Positions 53,935 through 63,116 of a DNA stretch of 64,000 nt are shown piece by piece (within the stretch, counting starts at the first letter, position 1; every line of letters begins with the position of its first letter). The DNA is taken from the NCBI GenBank assembly GCA_964388085.1, contig CAYLZW010000001.1, positions 15,733 through 79,732 on the forward strand. Direction: 5' to 3'. Source of the stretch: CAYLZW01 sp964388085 (GTDB lineage Bacteria > Myxococcota > UBA727 > CAYLZW01). A program made the position numbers and the translations under genes. Below the pieces are notes generated by a model that made no database searches, was not told where the DNA came from, and was given only the letters and a program-made list of their open reading frames with translations.

Positions 53935-54623
53935 TGCCTGACGCGCCGGCGACCCTCGAGTCCGATCGTGCGCTGCTCGACGCGTACCGCCGGGGAGAGC
54001 GCTGGGCGCTCGAGCGCGTGTTCGACTTGTACGCCGATGACGTCGCCCGCACCGTGCGCGCGGGCGTCGTCGTGCGCGTGGACGGACTGCCGACGCGGCT
54101 CGGCAAGGGCCTGCTCGAGCACGAGGTGGAGGTGATCATCCAAGACACGTTCCTACGCGCCTTTGGCCCGAAGGCGCGCGAGGGCTACGACGGCCTGCGC
54201 CCGTTCGGCGCCTACCTCGCCACCATCGCGCGCAACCTCGTCATCGACCGGGGCCGGCGCGAGCAGCGACGCGCGCGCAGCTTGCTCGACGGCGCGGACG
54301 TCGAGCGCGTCGCCGACGACTCCGGCGCGCGCGATCCGAGCGAGGCGTTCGAGGAGACCGAGCTCGCGCGTCTCGTCTCCGGCTGGTCCGAGTCGCTCGA
54401 CGAGCCCGAGCGGAGCATCTTCCGCTTGCGCTATAGCGCGCAGAAGAGCCACCGCGAGACCGCCTCCGCGCTCGGCATGACGGAGATCCAGATCCGCCGC
54501 CGCGACAGTCGCTTGCGCACGCGGCTGCTCGACTTCTTGCGCCAGCAGGGGTTTCTGAGAAACGCCCGCGTCGCGATCGGAACCAGCCTTCTGAGCCGTA
54601 AGGCCAAGGTGGAGGCCGAATGA
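53934..54623 (+). CDS. Sigma-70 family (ECF-like) RNA polymerase sigma factor
   Basis: A 229-aa protein. Region 2 is visible as 'AYRRGERWALERVFDLYADD' and 'VIIQDTFLRAFGPKAREGYD', then 'FGAYLATIARNLVIDRGRRE' (-10 recognition and DNA melting). Region 4 is 'LDEPERSIFRLRYSAQKSHR' followed by 'ETASALGMTEIQIRRR' (helix-turn-helix). It directs RNA polymerase to specific promoters. It overlaps the microprotein by one base and the next gene by 4 bp, a common sigma/anti-sigma layout. Confidence 0.9.
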   Translation: MPDAPATLESDRALLDAYRRGERWALERVFDLYADDVARTVRAGVVVRVDGLPTRLGKGLLEHEVEVIIQDTFLRAFGPKAREGYDGLRPFGAYLATIARNLVIDRGRREQRRARSLLDGADVERVADDSGARDPSEAFEETELARLVSGWSESLDEPERSIFRLRYSAQKSHRETASALGMTEIQIRRRDSRLRTRLLDFLRQQGFLRNARVAIGTSLLSRKAKVEAE

Positions 54624-55507
54624 GCGAGCGCATCCCCAGCGAAGCCGAGCCCGGGCCCTTCGGCCGCCTGCTCGTGGAGCGCCTCGTGAGCGGGCGGCTG
54701 CCCGCGTTCCTCGTCCGGCCCGCGTACCGGCGGCTCGATCGCGACGCGCGGCTCGCGCGCTACTACGACACGCTGCGCCGCGTCGAGCGCGCGGCGGCCG
54801 GTCACCCGTCGCTGTCGACGTCGCAGAGGCAGCTCATGCGCTCCGCGCTGTTCGACCGCGGCGGGACGGCCGGGGCCGAGCCCGCGCGCTCGTTCCTCCG
54901 GCCGCGCGTCGGCCTCGCGCTCGCGGGGGCCGCGGCCGCGGCGCTGCTTTTCGTCCAGATGGAGGCTCCCGCGCCGCGCGCCGATGACGCCGCGTGGACG
55001 CCGCGCAGCGCGCGGGAGGCCGCCATCGGTGTGCGCGCGCGCTGCCTCTCGCCAAGCGGTCGCGCGCTGCTCTCGGAGGCCGAGGCGGGCGTCGGGCCGC
55101 GCGTCTCGGCGCCCGAGCTCTCCTGCCCCTCCGGCGGACTGCTCGCGCTCTCGGCCACGAACCGCGGCGCGCGAGAGCTGTACGTGTTCGTGGTCGGCAT
55201 CTCGGGCGACGGCGCGCTGCGCTGGCTGGCACCCTTCGACGACGGGGCGAGCTCGGTGCCGGTGCCGGCGCGCGGTATCGACGTGGTGCTGGGCGATCTC
55301 GCGTCGCTGCGGGCCGCTTCCGACGGCGAGCGCGTGGCGCTGCACGCGTTGTTCTCGGCCGCGCCGCTCTCCGCCCGCGACGTGGAGGGAGCGCTCGTGC
55401 TCGCCCGCCGTCAGGGGCTCGTGCTCGAGAAGCTCGCGCGCGTGCCGCTCAACGTCCGCGCGCAGGCGCGCCTCGATCTCGTGCTGGCGCCGGCGGAGGG
55501 ACGTTGA
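54620..55507 (+). CDS. Putative membrane anti-sigma factor-like protein
   Basis: A 295-aa protein coupled to the sigma factor by a 4-bp overlap. The N-terminal ~90 residues are basic and helical, then one transmembrane helix ('VGLALAGAAAAALLFVQM') separates a C-terminal extracytoplasmic domain of ~180 residues ('LLALSATNRGARELYVFVVG'). The single-pass topology and position fit an anti-sigma factor, but no zinc-binding H-x3-C-x2-C motif is visible. The C-terminal part may sense the caspase-like protein encoded next (inference). Confidence 0.55.
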   Translation: MSERIPSEAEPGPFGRLLVERLVSGRLPAFLVRPAYRRLDRDARLARYYDTLRRVERAAAGHPSLSTSQRQLMRSALFDRGGTAGAEPARSFLRPRVGLALAGAAAAALLFVQMEAPAPRADDAAWTPRSAREAAIGVRARCLSPSGRALLSEAEAGVGPRVSAPELSCPSGGLLALSATNRGARELYVFVVGISGDGALRWLAPFDDGASSVPVPARGIDVVLGDLASLRAASDGERVALHALFSAAPLSARDVEGALVLARRQGLVLEKLARVPLNVRAQARLDLVLAPAEGR

Positions 55508-57054
55508 GGGGCGCGCTGCTGCTCTCCCTGCTCGTCAGCGCGGCGCCCGCCGCGCGCGCGGACCGCGCCGGCGACGTGGCCCGCTATGCGATCGTGGTCG
55601 GCTACAACGGCGCCGCGGGCGGCGAGCGGCCGACGCTCAGCTTCGCCGACGACGACGCCGCGCGCTTCTTCTTGCAAGTCTATGCCGGCAGCGAGCGCGC
55701 CTGGCTCTTGACCACGTTCGACGGCGAGAGCGCGCGCAGCTTTGGCGCGGTGGTCGACCAGGCGGTGCAGCCGAGCCGCCAGGAGCTCGCGCGCGTCCTC
55801 GGCGAGGCGTCCTGGCTGATCCGAAAGCGCCGCGAGGAGGGGCTCGAGACCGAGCTCGTGTTCTACTTCGCGGGCCACGGCGACGTGAGCGCCGGAGGCG
55901 AGGGCTTCGTCGTGCTGGCCGACGGCCCCTTCACGCGCTCGGAGCTCGACAGCCAGATCGTTCGCGCCAGCCCCGCCGACGTGAACCACATCGTGCTCGA
56001 CGCCTGCGCCTCCTACCACATGGTCGCGCGCGGCGACGGCGAGGGCGCGCGGGTGAAGCTGACCCCCGAGCTCCTCGACGTCATCCGCGGCCGGGGCTCG
56101 CCCGAGGCCAACGCCGCCTGGGACCGCACCGGCGTGTTCGTCTCGACCAGCGACGCCGCCGAGGTGCATGAGAGCGCCGACGTCGGCGGCGGTGTGTTCT
56201 CGTACCTCTTGCGCTCCGCGCTCGCCGGCGCCGCGGACGTCGACGGTGACGGCCGCGTGGAATACGGCGAGGCCGCCGGCTTCATCGCCTCCGCCAGCTC
56301 GCTGCTCGAAGATCCACGCGCCCGCCTCGACGTGCACGCCAGCGCGCCGCGACAGGCGCCGCACATCGCCCTCGCGGACCTCGGGCGCAGCGGCGCCGAG
56401 CACTTCCTGGTCGTCGACACCGCGCGTGACGTGCACCTCCGGGTGCTCGACGCGCGCGGCGTGCCCTACGCCGAGCTGCACCGCGCGAAGGGCGAGCCGG
56501 TCGTGCTCGCGCTCGTCGGCAACCCCTTCTACGTCGTGCAGAAGGGCGCCGAAGAGGCCGTGCTCGTGCCGCGCCACGCGGGCGGTTACGCGCTCTCGTC
56601 GCTCGTCTGGGACGCGCGCAGGCCGGGCGCCGCCCGCGGCCGGGAGGTCTTCGCCGGCCTGTTCGCGCACGCCTATGGCGACGCGTTCCTGGCGGGGTTC
56701 CTGGCGCAGAACGAGCTCGCGCCGCCGGCGAAGGGCGCGCGCTTCGCGGTGCCCTACGCCGAGCGCGGCCAGCCCGCCTGGCGTGTCCCCTGGTGGCCGC
56801 TGGCGGGGACGTCCTTCGCCACCTTCGGCGTGCTCGCGACGGGCGCCGCGGCGTTCGCCACCGCCAACGCGCTGACCTTCGCGGCGCTCGAGGATCACTT
56901 TCAAAGCTCTGGAACCATCGATCCGGAGCTGTCTTTGCAAGCGGACGCGTGGCTCACGGGCGCGGCGGTGCTGAGCGTGTCCGCGCTCGCCGCCCTGGCT
57001 GCCGCGGGCGGATTCACGCTGGTGGCGCTCGAAGCCGGGGAGGGCGCGCCATGA
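55504..57054 (+). CDS. Caspase-like (C14) peptidase, exported, with C-terminal membrane helices
   Basis: A 516-aa protein. It starts at TTG 55504, which overlaps the previous stop (TTGA) and has GGAGGGA just upstream. A signal 'LLLSLLVSAAPAARA' is followed by a caspase/metacaspase domain: 'YAIVVGYNGAAGG', then the catalytic dyad H125 in 'VFYFAGHGD' and C168 in 'HIVLDACAS'. The remainder ('HLRVLDARGVPYAELHRAK') has a different fold, and two hydrophobic helices lie near 425-445 and 475-500. It is expected to cleave after a specific residue outside the cytoplasm. The target is unknown. Confidence 0.85.
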   Translation: MRGALLLSLLVSAAPAARADRAGDVARYAIVVGYNGAAGGERPTLSFADDDAARFFLQVYAGSERAWLLTTFDGESARSFGAVVDQAVQPSRQELARVLGEASWLIRKRREEGLETELVFYFAGHGDVSAGGEGFVVLADGPFTRSELDSQIVRASPADVNHIVLDACASYHMVARGDGEGARVKLTPELLDVIRGRGSPEANAAWDRTGVFVSTSDAAEVHESADVGGGVFSYLLRSALAGAADVDGDGRVEYGEAAGFIASASSLLEDPRARLDVHASAPRQAPHIALADLGRSGAEHFLVVDTARDVHLRVLDARGVPYAELHRAKGEPVVLALVGNPFYVVQKGAEEAVLVPRHAGGYALSSLVWDARRPGAARGREVFAGLFAHAYGDAFLAGFLAQNELAPPAKGARFAVPYAERGQPAWRVPWWPLAGTSFATFGVLATGAAAFATANALTFAALEDHFQSSGTIDPELSLQADAWLTGAAVLSVSALAALAAAGGFTLVALEAGEGAP

Positions 57055-58007
57055 GCGCCCGCACGGCGCGCCCGTCTTCCCCGCCGCGGGCCTTCGCCCC
57101 GGCGCTGCTGTGCCTGCTCTGCGCGGCGGCCGGCGGCTGCCTCGGGCGGGCGCAGGATCTTCTCGACGACGTGAACGCGCAGCTCATCATCACGGGCAGC
57201 GCGCCGGGAGACGCGCTCTCGGTGTCCGTCGGCGAGGAGCGCTGGGACGTGCTCGGCGGCGAGGAGGACCCCATCGTCGTCTATCTCTCGCTCCCGCCCG
57301 GCAGCCACGACGGCGAGGTGCGCGTGCGGCGCCAGCCGGCGCGCTGCGCCTCCTTCACTGTCACCCTCGCCGACGAGCGCAGCAGCGACGTCGTGAGCGT
57401 CGATCTGCGCGACGCCGTCCCGTGCGAGCCCGGCGCGGATGGCGGGGGCGGCGACCCCGACGCCGGCTTCGACGCAGGGCAGGACGCGGGCGCCGGCGTC
57501 GACGCGGGACAGGACGGGGACGCTGGTTCCGACACGGGCTCGGCCGACGACGCCGGGTTCGACGCCGGCGTCCCGCAAGGCGGCGACGCCGGCCCCGACC
57601 CGCCGCCGCTGGTCGACGTGTTCCTGCACCTCGAGGAGGGCCTGACCGTCGATCCCTGCCTCGAGCTGCTCTGCCTGCAGGTCACCCGCGTCGAGGCAGA
57701 CGGGCGGGTCTTTTGGCTCGACCTCGTGGCCGCCGAGGTGAGCGCGCTCGTGCCGCTGGCTGACGTCGCCGCCCTGGCCGCGGCGACGCTGTCGGAGGAG
57801 GCGGACGCGCTGTTCGCCGGCGAGGACCCCGACTGCCCCCAGCCGCGCCCGCTCGGCGTCGCGGGAATCGAGCTCGAGCGCCGCTACCTGCCAGCGGGAG
57901 AGGCGACAGCCGTGATAGAGACAGTCGGCGTCGCGGGCTGCTCGGGCGTCGCGGACGAGCTGCGCGCTCGGCTGGCCTTCTTGCGGCAGCTCGCGCTCGG
58001 CCTGTAG
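57051..58007 (+). CDS. Exported lipoprotein with D/A/G-rich linker
   Basis: A 318-aa lipoprotein (signal 'LLCLLCAAAGGC'). An N-terminal beta-like segment ('LIITGSAPGDALSVSVGEER'), a low-complexity Asp/Ala/Gly linker (about 125-180; 'FDAGQDAGAGVDAG'), and a C-terminal domain with paired cysteines ('VDPCLELLCLQVTRVEADGR', 'DPDCPQPR'). No recognised family. It overlaps the caspase gene by 4 bp. Such linkers recur in this genome's surface proteins. Confidence 0.65.
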   Translation: MSARTARPSSPPRAFAPALLCLLCAAAGGCLGRAQDLLDDVNAQLIITGSAPGDALSVSVGEERWDVLGGEEDPIVVYLSLPPGSHDGEVRVRRQPARCASFTVTLADERSSDVVSVDLRDAVPCEPGADGGGGDPDAGFDAGQDAGAGVDAGQDGDAGSDTGSADDAGFDAGVPQGGDAGPDPPPLVDVFLHLEEGLTVDPCLELLCLQVTRVEADGRVFWLDLVAAEVSALVPLADVAALAAATLSEEADALFAGEDPDCPQPRPLGVAGIELERRYLPAGEATAVIETVGVAGCSGVADELRARLAFLRQLALGL

Positions 58008-58083
58008 CGCCCGGATCCCGCGACGTGATCGTGCCGGTGTGCGTGTCACGTAGACATGTCGCACGCACGTCCCGAGGTCCTCG

Positions 58084-61000
58084 ATGGCTGCTCCTCGCCC
58101 AACGAACCGAAGCGCCCCTCGACTCAGCGTCGCGGCGCCGCTGCTCGCGCTGCTGGCGCTGCTGGCGCTGCCCGGTACCGCCGCCGCCCAGGCCATCATC
58201 GAGCTCGACCTCGACGGCGACGGTCTCGTCGACACCTGGGAGACCTCGTGCGGCCTCAGCGGCAACCAGCGCACCGGCATCGGCCCGGACACCGACGGCG
58301 ATCGCTTGAACGACTTCCTCGAGGTGCACCCGGACGGCTTCACCGGCAGCGGCGTACCGGCGGGCGGCGCGGTGGACACCGACGACGACGGCAAGATCGA
58401 CGGCTGTGACGACGACAGCGACGGCGACGCGCTGCCGGACCGGCTCGAGTCCGGCTGCGCGAGCGTGTGTACGGAGCCGCTCGACACGGACGGCGACGGC
58501 ACGCCGGACTTCCGCGACGAGGACGCCGACGACGACGGCCGACCGGACGCGAGCGAAGGCGGCGAGGATCAGGACGGTGATGGGACGCCGAACTGGCGTG
58601 ACGCCGATGACGACGACGGCCCGCTCGGGGACCGCGACGGCGATGGACAGGAGAACGCGAACGACAACTGCCCGACGCTCTCGAACCCCGACCAGGCCGA
58701 CCAGGACCAGAACGGGCTCGGCGACGCTTGCGACGTGGACGATGACGGTGACGGTGTGCTCGACGTCGAGGACAACTGCCCGCACGCGCCGAACGCCGCC
58801 CAGGAGGACCTCGACGACGACGGGCGCGGCGACGCCTGTGACAGCGATGACGACGGTGACGGCGTCCCTGACGTGAGCGACAACTGCGGCCGTCTGGCGA
58901 ACCCCGATCAGCGCGACGGCGACGACGACGGCTTCGGCGACGCCTGCGACGAGGGGGACGCCGACGCCGACGACGTGCCGGACGGCGCCGACAACTGCGG
59001 GGACGTGCCGAACGGCGATCAGGCGGACATCGACGGCGACGGACGTGGCGACGCCTGTGACGATGACGACGACGGCGACGGCGCACCCGACGGCGCGGAC
59101 GTGTGCCCGCGGCTGGCGGACGGCGCGCAGGTGGACACCGACGGCGACGGTGACGGCGACGCCTGTGACGGCGACGACGACGACGACGGCGCGCCGGACG
59201 CGAGCGACAACTGCCCGACGGCCGCGAACCCCGGGCAAGAGGACGTCGACGGGGACGGCCAGGGCGACGCCTGCGAGGAGGACGCGGACGCCGACGGCCT
59301 GGCGGACGGGCAGGACAACTGCGTCGCGATCCCGAACGCGGGCCAGGAGAACCTCGACGGGGACGCGCTGGGCGATGCCTGTGACGAAGACCGCGACGGC
59401 GACGACGTCGACGATGACGACGACAACTGCCCCTCGCTGGCGAACCCCGACCAGGCGAACACGGGCGGCGGTGACGCCGGGGACGCGTGCGAGGATCCCG
59501 GCGACGACGACGAGGACGGCGTCCGCAACGACGAGGACAACTGCCCGAGCGTCATGAACAGCGGCCAGATCGACAATGACGGTGACGGCCTCGGCGACGT
59601 CTGCGACGAGGACGACGACGGCGACGGCGTACACGACCAGCTCGACAACTGCCCGGCGCTCGCGAACTTCGATCAGCGCAACTCGGACGGCTTCGGCGCG
59701 GGCGACGCCTGCGACCCGGACGACGACGGCGACGGCGTGTTCGACCAGGAGGACAACTGTCCCCGGCGCGCGAACAGCGGCCAGGACGACCTCGACGACG
59801 ACGAGCTCGGCGACGTCTGTGATGGCGACGACGACGGCGACGGCGTGGGGGACGAGAGTGATGTGTGCCCGCGCCGCGCGGATCCCGGACAGGAGGACAG
59901 AAACGCGGACGGGGTAGGCGACGCTTGCTCGCCGCTCGAGCCCGGCGCGGACGCCGGCCCTGTCGACGTCGACGCCGGGCCGAAGGACTCGGACGGGGAC
60001 GGCGTCACGGACGGCTTCGAGCGCAGCGTCGGCACGGATCCGAACGACCCCGCTGACCTGCCGCTGGCGCGCGGCAGCGGGCTGACCTTCGGCTGCGGCG
60101 CGAGCGGCGGCGGCGGCGGCGCGCTGCTGCTCCTGGGCGCGCTCGCGTTGTGCGTCCTCGGCCGTCGGCGCACGGGGCGGAGCGCGGCGCGGCGCCTCCG
60201 AGGCGGGCCAGCGGGCGCCGCGCTGCTCTTGTTGCTGCCGGCGCTCTCGCCGCCGGCGGCCCGCGCGGCCGAGGGCTTCAACGTGCGCACCATCCTGCCC
60301 GGCGCGGCCGGCCGAGGCGGCGTCGTCGTCGAGGACAGCGACACGCTCGGCGCCTTCGACGTGCAGGCCGACCTGGTGGTCGACTACGCGCAGGCCCCGG
60401 TGGTGCTGCAGAGCCCGCTGAGAGGCCACCTCACGGGCGTCGTCGACGGCGCCCTCTTCACGGAGGTGCGCGCCGCCCTCGGGCTGCCCTGGCACCTCGA
60501 GCTCGACGCGGCGGTTCCGGCGGCGCTCCTGGAGCTCGGCGAGGGACCAGTCGGCGTCGGTGGTAGCGCTCTCGGCGACGCTCGCGTGGGGCTCAAGTGG
60601 AGCCCGCTCATGCGCTCCTCCTGCCAGCTCGGCCTCCCCGTCGTCCAAGACGCACCGGCGCGGCTCGGCTGGGGCCCTGGTCGCTGCCCCTTCGGCATTT
60701 CGTTGGATATCGAAGTGTCTCTGCCGAGCGGCTCACCGGCGCTGCTCACGGGGGACGGCGGCCCGGGCGTGCGGGCGGCCGCGCTCGTCGACCACCAGCT
60801 AGGCCCGCTGCTGCTCGCCGGCAGCGTCGGCGCGCGCGTCACGCACCAGATGCGCAGCCTGCACGGCGTCGAGCTCGGGCCGCAGATGACCTGGGGCGCG
60901 CTCGCCTCCTGGCGCTTTGGAGAGGACGAGATGTTCCACGTCTCGCTCGAGGCGGTCGGCGCCCTCGCGCTCGACCTGGCGCCGGGAGCGAGCCCCGTCG

Positions 61001-61977
61001 AGCTCCTCTCGAGCACCGGCGCGTGGCTTGGGCCGGTGCACTTGCTCGTCGGGGGCGGCGCCGGCATCGGGGACGCGGTCGGAGTGCCCGCCTGGCGTGT
61101 GTTCGCGGGCGGCGCCTTTCGCTGGCAGTGGCAGCGCGACGCCGACGGCGACGGGCTAAACGATGACGTGGACGGCTGCATCGATCGCGCGGAGGACAAG
61201 GACGGCTACCGGGACGCCGACGGCTGCCCGGACGAGGACGACGACGGTGACGGCATCGTCGACGCCTTGGACGGCTGCGCGCGCCAGGCCGAGGATAACG
61301 ACGGCTTCGAGGACGCCGACGGCTGCCCCGAGGCCGACAACGACGGCGACACCATCCTCGACACGAACGACGCGTGCCCAAACCAGGCCGAGGACAACGA
61401 CGGCTTCGAGGAGGGTGACGGCTGCCCCGAGGCAGACAACGACGGTGACGGCGTGGTGGACGCGCGCGACGCCTGCCCACTCGTCGCGGAGACGCACAAC
61501 GGCTTCGCCGACGACGACGGCTGCGCGGACGAGGTGCCGACCTATGTGTTCCGACAGGGCGAGCGCCTGGTGTTCCACGACATCCACTTCAAGCTCGACA
61601 GCTACCAGATCGAGCGCCGCTCGCACGCGCTGCTCGACGAGATCGTGCGCTCGCTGCAGGAGCAACCCACGGCCCGCGTGCGCGTCGAGGGGCACACCGA
61701 CGCGCAGGGCGGCGCCAAGCGGAACCTCGTGCTCTCGCAGCAGCGCGCGCTGGCGGTCGTGAACTACCTCGTCAGCAGGGGCATCGACTCGCGCCGCCTC
61801 GAGCACGCCGGCTACGGGGACACCCGCCCTGTCGATGACAACCGCACCGCCTCCGGGCGGGCCAACAACCGGCGCGTGGAGCTGCTCACGCTCGACGCGC
61901 CGGCCGTGCTGCCGCCGCCGGCCGTGCCGCCCGGCGCGCTCGCGCCCCCGCCGGTCGCCTCGGAGAAGACGCCATGA
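58084..61977 (+). CDS. Double surface protein: TSP3-repeat/sorting-tail module fused to an OmpA-family outer-membrane module
   Basis: A 1297-aa frame. The signal 'LLALLALLALPGTAAAQA' is followed by ~600 residues of thrombospondin type-3 calcium repeats ('DDDGDGVLDVEDNCPHAPNA' and similar). At about 668-705 there is a sorting-tail-like element ('FGCGASGGGGGALLLLGALA', then 'GRRRTGRS'). Right after that comes a second signal-peptide-like segment ('GAALLLLLPALSPPAARAAE'). Residues about 730-1010 look like an outer-membrane barrel, then more TSP3 repeats (1018-1154) and an OmpA-like peptidoglycan-binding domain (1168-1272; 'VRVEGHTDAQGGAKRNLVLS'). It resembles two once-separate genes joined into one frame. 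The next gene overlaps it by 4 bp. Confidence 0.85.
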   Translation: MAAPRPTNRSAPRLSVAAPLLALLALLALPGTAAAQAIIELDLDGDGLVDTWETSCGLSGNQRTGIGPDTDGDRLNDFLEVHPDGFTGSGVPAGGAVDTDDDGKIDGCDDDSDGDALPDRLESGCASVCTEPLDTDGDGTPDFRDEDADDDGRPDASEGGEDQDGDGTPNWRDADDDDGPLGDRDGDGQENANDNCPTLSNPDQADQDQNGLGDACDVDDDGDGVLDVEDNCPHAPNAAQEDLDDDGRGDACDSDDDGDGVPDVSDNCGRLANPDQRDGDDDGFGDACDEGDADADDVPDGADNCGDVPNGDQADIDGDGRGDACDDDDDGDGAPDGADVCPRLADGAQVDTDGDGDGDACDGDDDDDGAPDASDNCPTAANPGQEDVDGDGQGDACEEDADADGLADGQDNCVAIPNAGQENLDGDALGDACDEDRDGDDVDDDDDNCPSLANPDQANTGGGDAGDACEDPGDDDEDGVRNDEDNCPSVMNSGQIDNDGDGLGDVCDEDDDGDGVHDQLDNCPALANFDQRNSDGFGAGDACDPDDDGDGVFDQEDNCPRRANSGQDDLDDDELGDVCDGDDDGDGVGDESDVCPRRADPGQEDRNADGVGDACSPLEPGADAGPVDVDAGPKDSDGDGVTDGFERSVGTDPNDPADLPLARGSGLTFGCGASGGGGGALLLLGALALCVLGRRRTGRSAARRLRGGPAGAALLLLLPALSPPAARAAEGFNVRTILPGAAGRGGVVVEDSDTLGAFDVQADLVVDYAQAPVVLQSPLRGHLTGVVDGALFTEVRAALGLPWHLELDAAVPAALLELGEGPVGVGGSALGDARVGLKWSPLMRSSCQLGLPVVQDAPARLGWGPGRCPFGISLDIEVSLPSGSPALLTGDGGPGVRAAALVDHQLGPLLLAGSVGARVTHQMRSLHGVELGPQMTWGALASWRFGEDEMFHVSLEAVGALALDLAPGASPVELLSSTGAWLGPVHLLVGGGAGIGDAVGVPAWRVFAGGAFRWQWQRDADGDGLNDDVDGCIDRAEDKDGYRDADGCPDEDDDGDGIVDALDGCARQAEDNDGFEDADGCPEADNDGDTILDTNDACPNQAEDNDGFEEGDGCPEADNDGDGVVDARDACPLVAETHNGFADDDGCADEVPTYVFRQGERLVFHDIHFKLDSYQIERRSHALLDEIVRSLQEQPTARVRVEGHTDAQGGAKRNLVLSQQRALAVVNYLVSRGIDSRRLEHAGYGDTRPVDDNRTASGRANNRRVELLTLDAPAVLPPPAVPPGALAPPPVASEKTP
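58186..59936 (+). repeat. TSP3 calcium-binding repeats, first block
   Basis: Roughly 17 or more units, each about 33-36 residues, with the D-x-D-x-D-G-x-x-D core and an 'NCP..NPDQ' segment. Some units have lost the Cys. DNA is strongly periodic at ~100 bp with GAC/GGC codons, giving low-complexity sequence. Confidence 0.85.
61138..61530 (+). repeat. TSP3-like repeats, second block
   Basis: About five units ('DADGDGLNDDVDGCID', 'DDDGDGIVDALDGCARQAED', 'DNDGDTILDTNDACPNQAED', 'DNDGDGVVDARDACPLVAET') between the barrel and the OmpA-like domain, with a stronger E-D-N-D-G spacing than the first block. Confidence 0.85.
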
Positions 61978-63104
61978 CCCCCTGTCCTCGGCTGTGCTGG
62001 CTGCGCTCGATGGCGCTCGTGTCCTTGGCGCTCTGCTCGTCGACGGCCGCGCTGGCGGACGCGCGCCGCATGGTGGTGTTGCGCGCCGGCGGCGAAGGAC
62101 TGCCGGCGCACTTCGCGGAAGACGTGGAGCTGGCGGTGCGCGCGTCCCTCGAGAACAACGCGAGCGTAGCGCTCGTGTCGCGCGAACAGACGCGCGACGG
62201 GATAGCGACGGGGCGCGAGGTGGGCGTCGCCTGCGGCGCCGACGACCTCGAGTGCTATCGAAAGCTCGCGGTGCTGGTCGAGGCGGATGACCTCCTGTTG
62301 CTGCGCCTCTTGCCCCGCCAGGGCGGCGTCGTCGTCGAGCTCGTCCGCGCCGAGGTGGGCAGCGGCAAGGAGCAGCGCCGCATCGCCCGCCGGCTCGTGA
62401 CCAGCGCGCCCGTGGACGCCCTGGTCGCGCGCGCGGTGGCCGACGTGCTGGCGGTGTCCCCGCCGCCGGTGCGCGTCGCCGTCGTCCCCTTCGACGACGG
62501 CGGCACGGGCCTGCTCGCGCGGGTGGAGGCGGCCGCGCGGGCCGAGCTGACGAGCCGCGCCGGCGTGGTGCTGGCGGCCGATGACGCGCTGCGCGCCGCG
62601 TTGGCCGAGTCCGAGGGTTGCGCAGGTATGAAACCGAGGTGCCTGGCCGCGCTCGGCGCGCGCATCGGCGTCGACAAGGTGCTCTATGGCGCGCTGCGCG
62701 AGGGGGACGGTCGGCCGACCGCGGGCGTGCACCTGCTCGACGTGGTGGCACTCACGCAGCGCTCCTCCATCGGCGACGTGGACGGACTCGGCGAGGACGT
62801 GCCCGCCGCCTTGGCGCACCTGCTCGACGAGGACGGCACGCCGACCAAGGTCGCCTCCCGGCCGGAGGCCGCCGACGCCACGACGGGTGCGCTGTTCATG
62901 GCGGGCGCGGGCGGGACGCTGCTGGTCGTTGGCGGTGCGTCCGCCGCGACCGGCCTGCTGTTCGGCGGCGCCGGCCCCGCGCGCACGGAGACGTCGCCCG
63001 ACGCCGCCCGCGCGGCCGTGACGCTCGCGGTGCCTGCGCTGGCCGTCGGCGCCGGCCTCGTCGCCGGCAGCCTTCTCTGGCTCACTACGTCGCTCACGGA
63101 ATGA
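61974..63104 (+). CDS. Exported protein with C-terminal membrane helices
   Basis: A 376-aa protein overlapping the previous gene by 4 bp. Signal 'MALVSLALCSSTAALA', then a globular region. 'VRVAVVPFDDGGTGLLARVE' together with 'RIGVDKVLYGALREGDGRPT' resembles TolB-like or periplasmic-protein folds where a short beta element binds partners. The last 100 residues contain two or three hydrophobic helices ('LFMAGAGGTLLVVGGASAAT', 'VTLAVPALAVGAGLVAGSLL'). No catalytic motif is seen. It is the last gene of the sigma/caspase operon and converges with the FAD oxidase gene. Confidence 0.55.
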   Translation: MTPCPRLCWLRSMALVSLALCSSTAALADARRMVVLRAGGEGLPAHFAEDVELAVRASLENNASVALVSREQTRDGIATGREVGVACGADDLECYRKLAVLVEADDLLLLRLLPRQGGVVVELVRAEVGSGKEQRRIARRLVTSAPVDALVARAVADVLAVSPPPVRVAVVPFDDGGTGLLARVEAAARAELTSRAGVVLAADDALRAALAESEGCAGMKPRCLAALGARIGVDKVLYGALREGDGRPTAGVHLLDVVALTQRSSIGDVDGLGEDVPAALAHLLDEDGTPTKVASRPEAADATTGALFMAGAGGTLLVVGGASAATGLLFGGAGPARTETSPDAARAAVTLAVPALAVGAGLVAGSLLWLTTSLTE

Positions 63105-63116
63105 TAGAAGTAGCGC

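Noticed and set aside
57682..60648. About 988-residue minus-strand frame over the TSP3 region.
   Set aside because: Composition is a mirror of the repeated GAC/GGC codons of the TSP3 repeats; no domain is recognisable.
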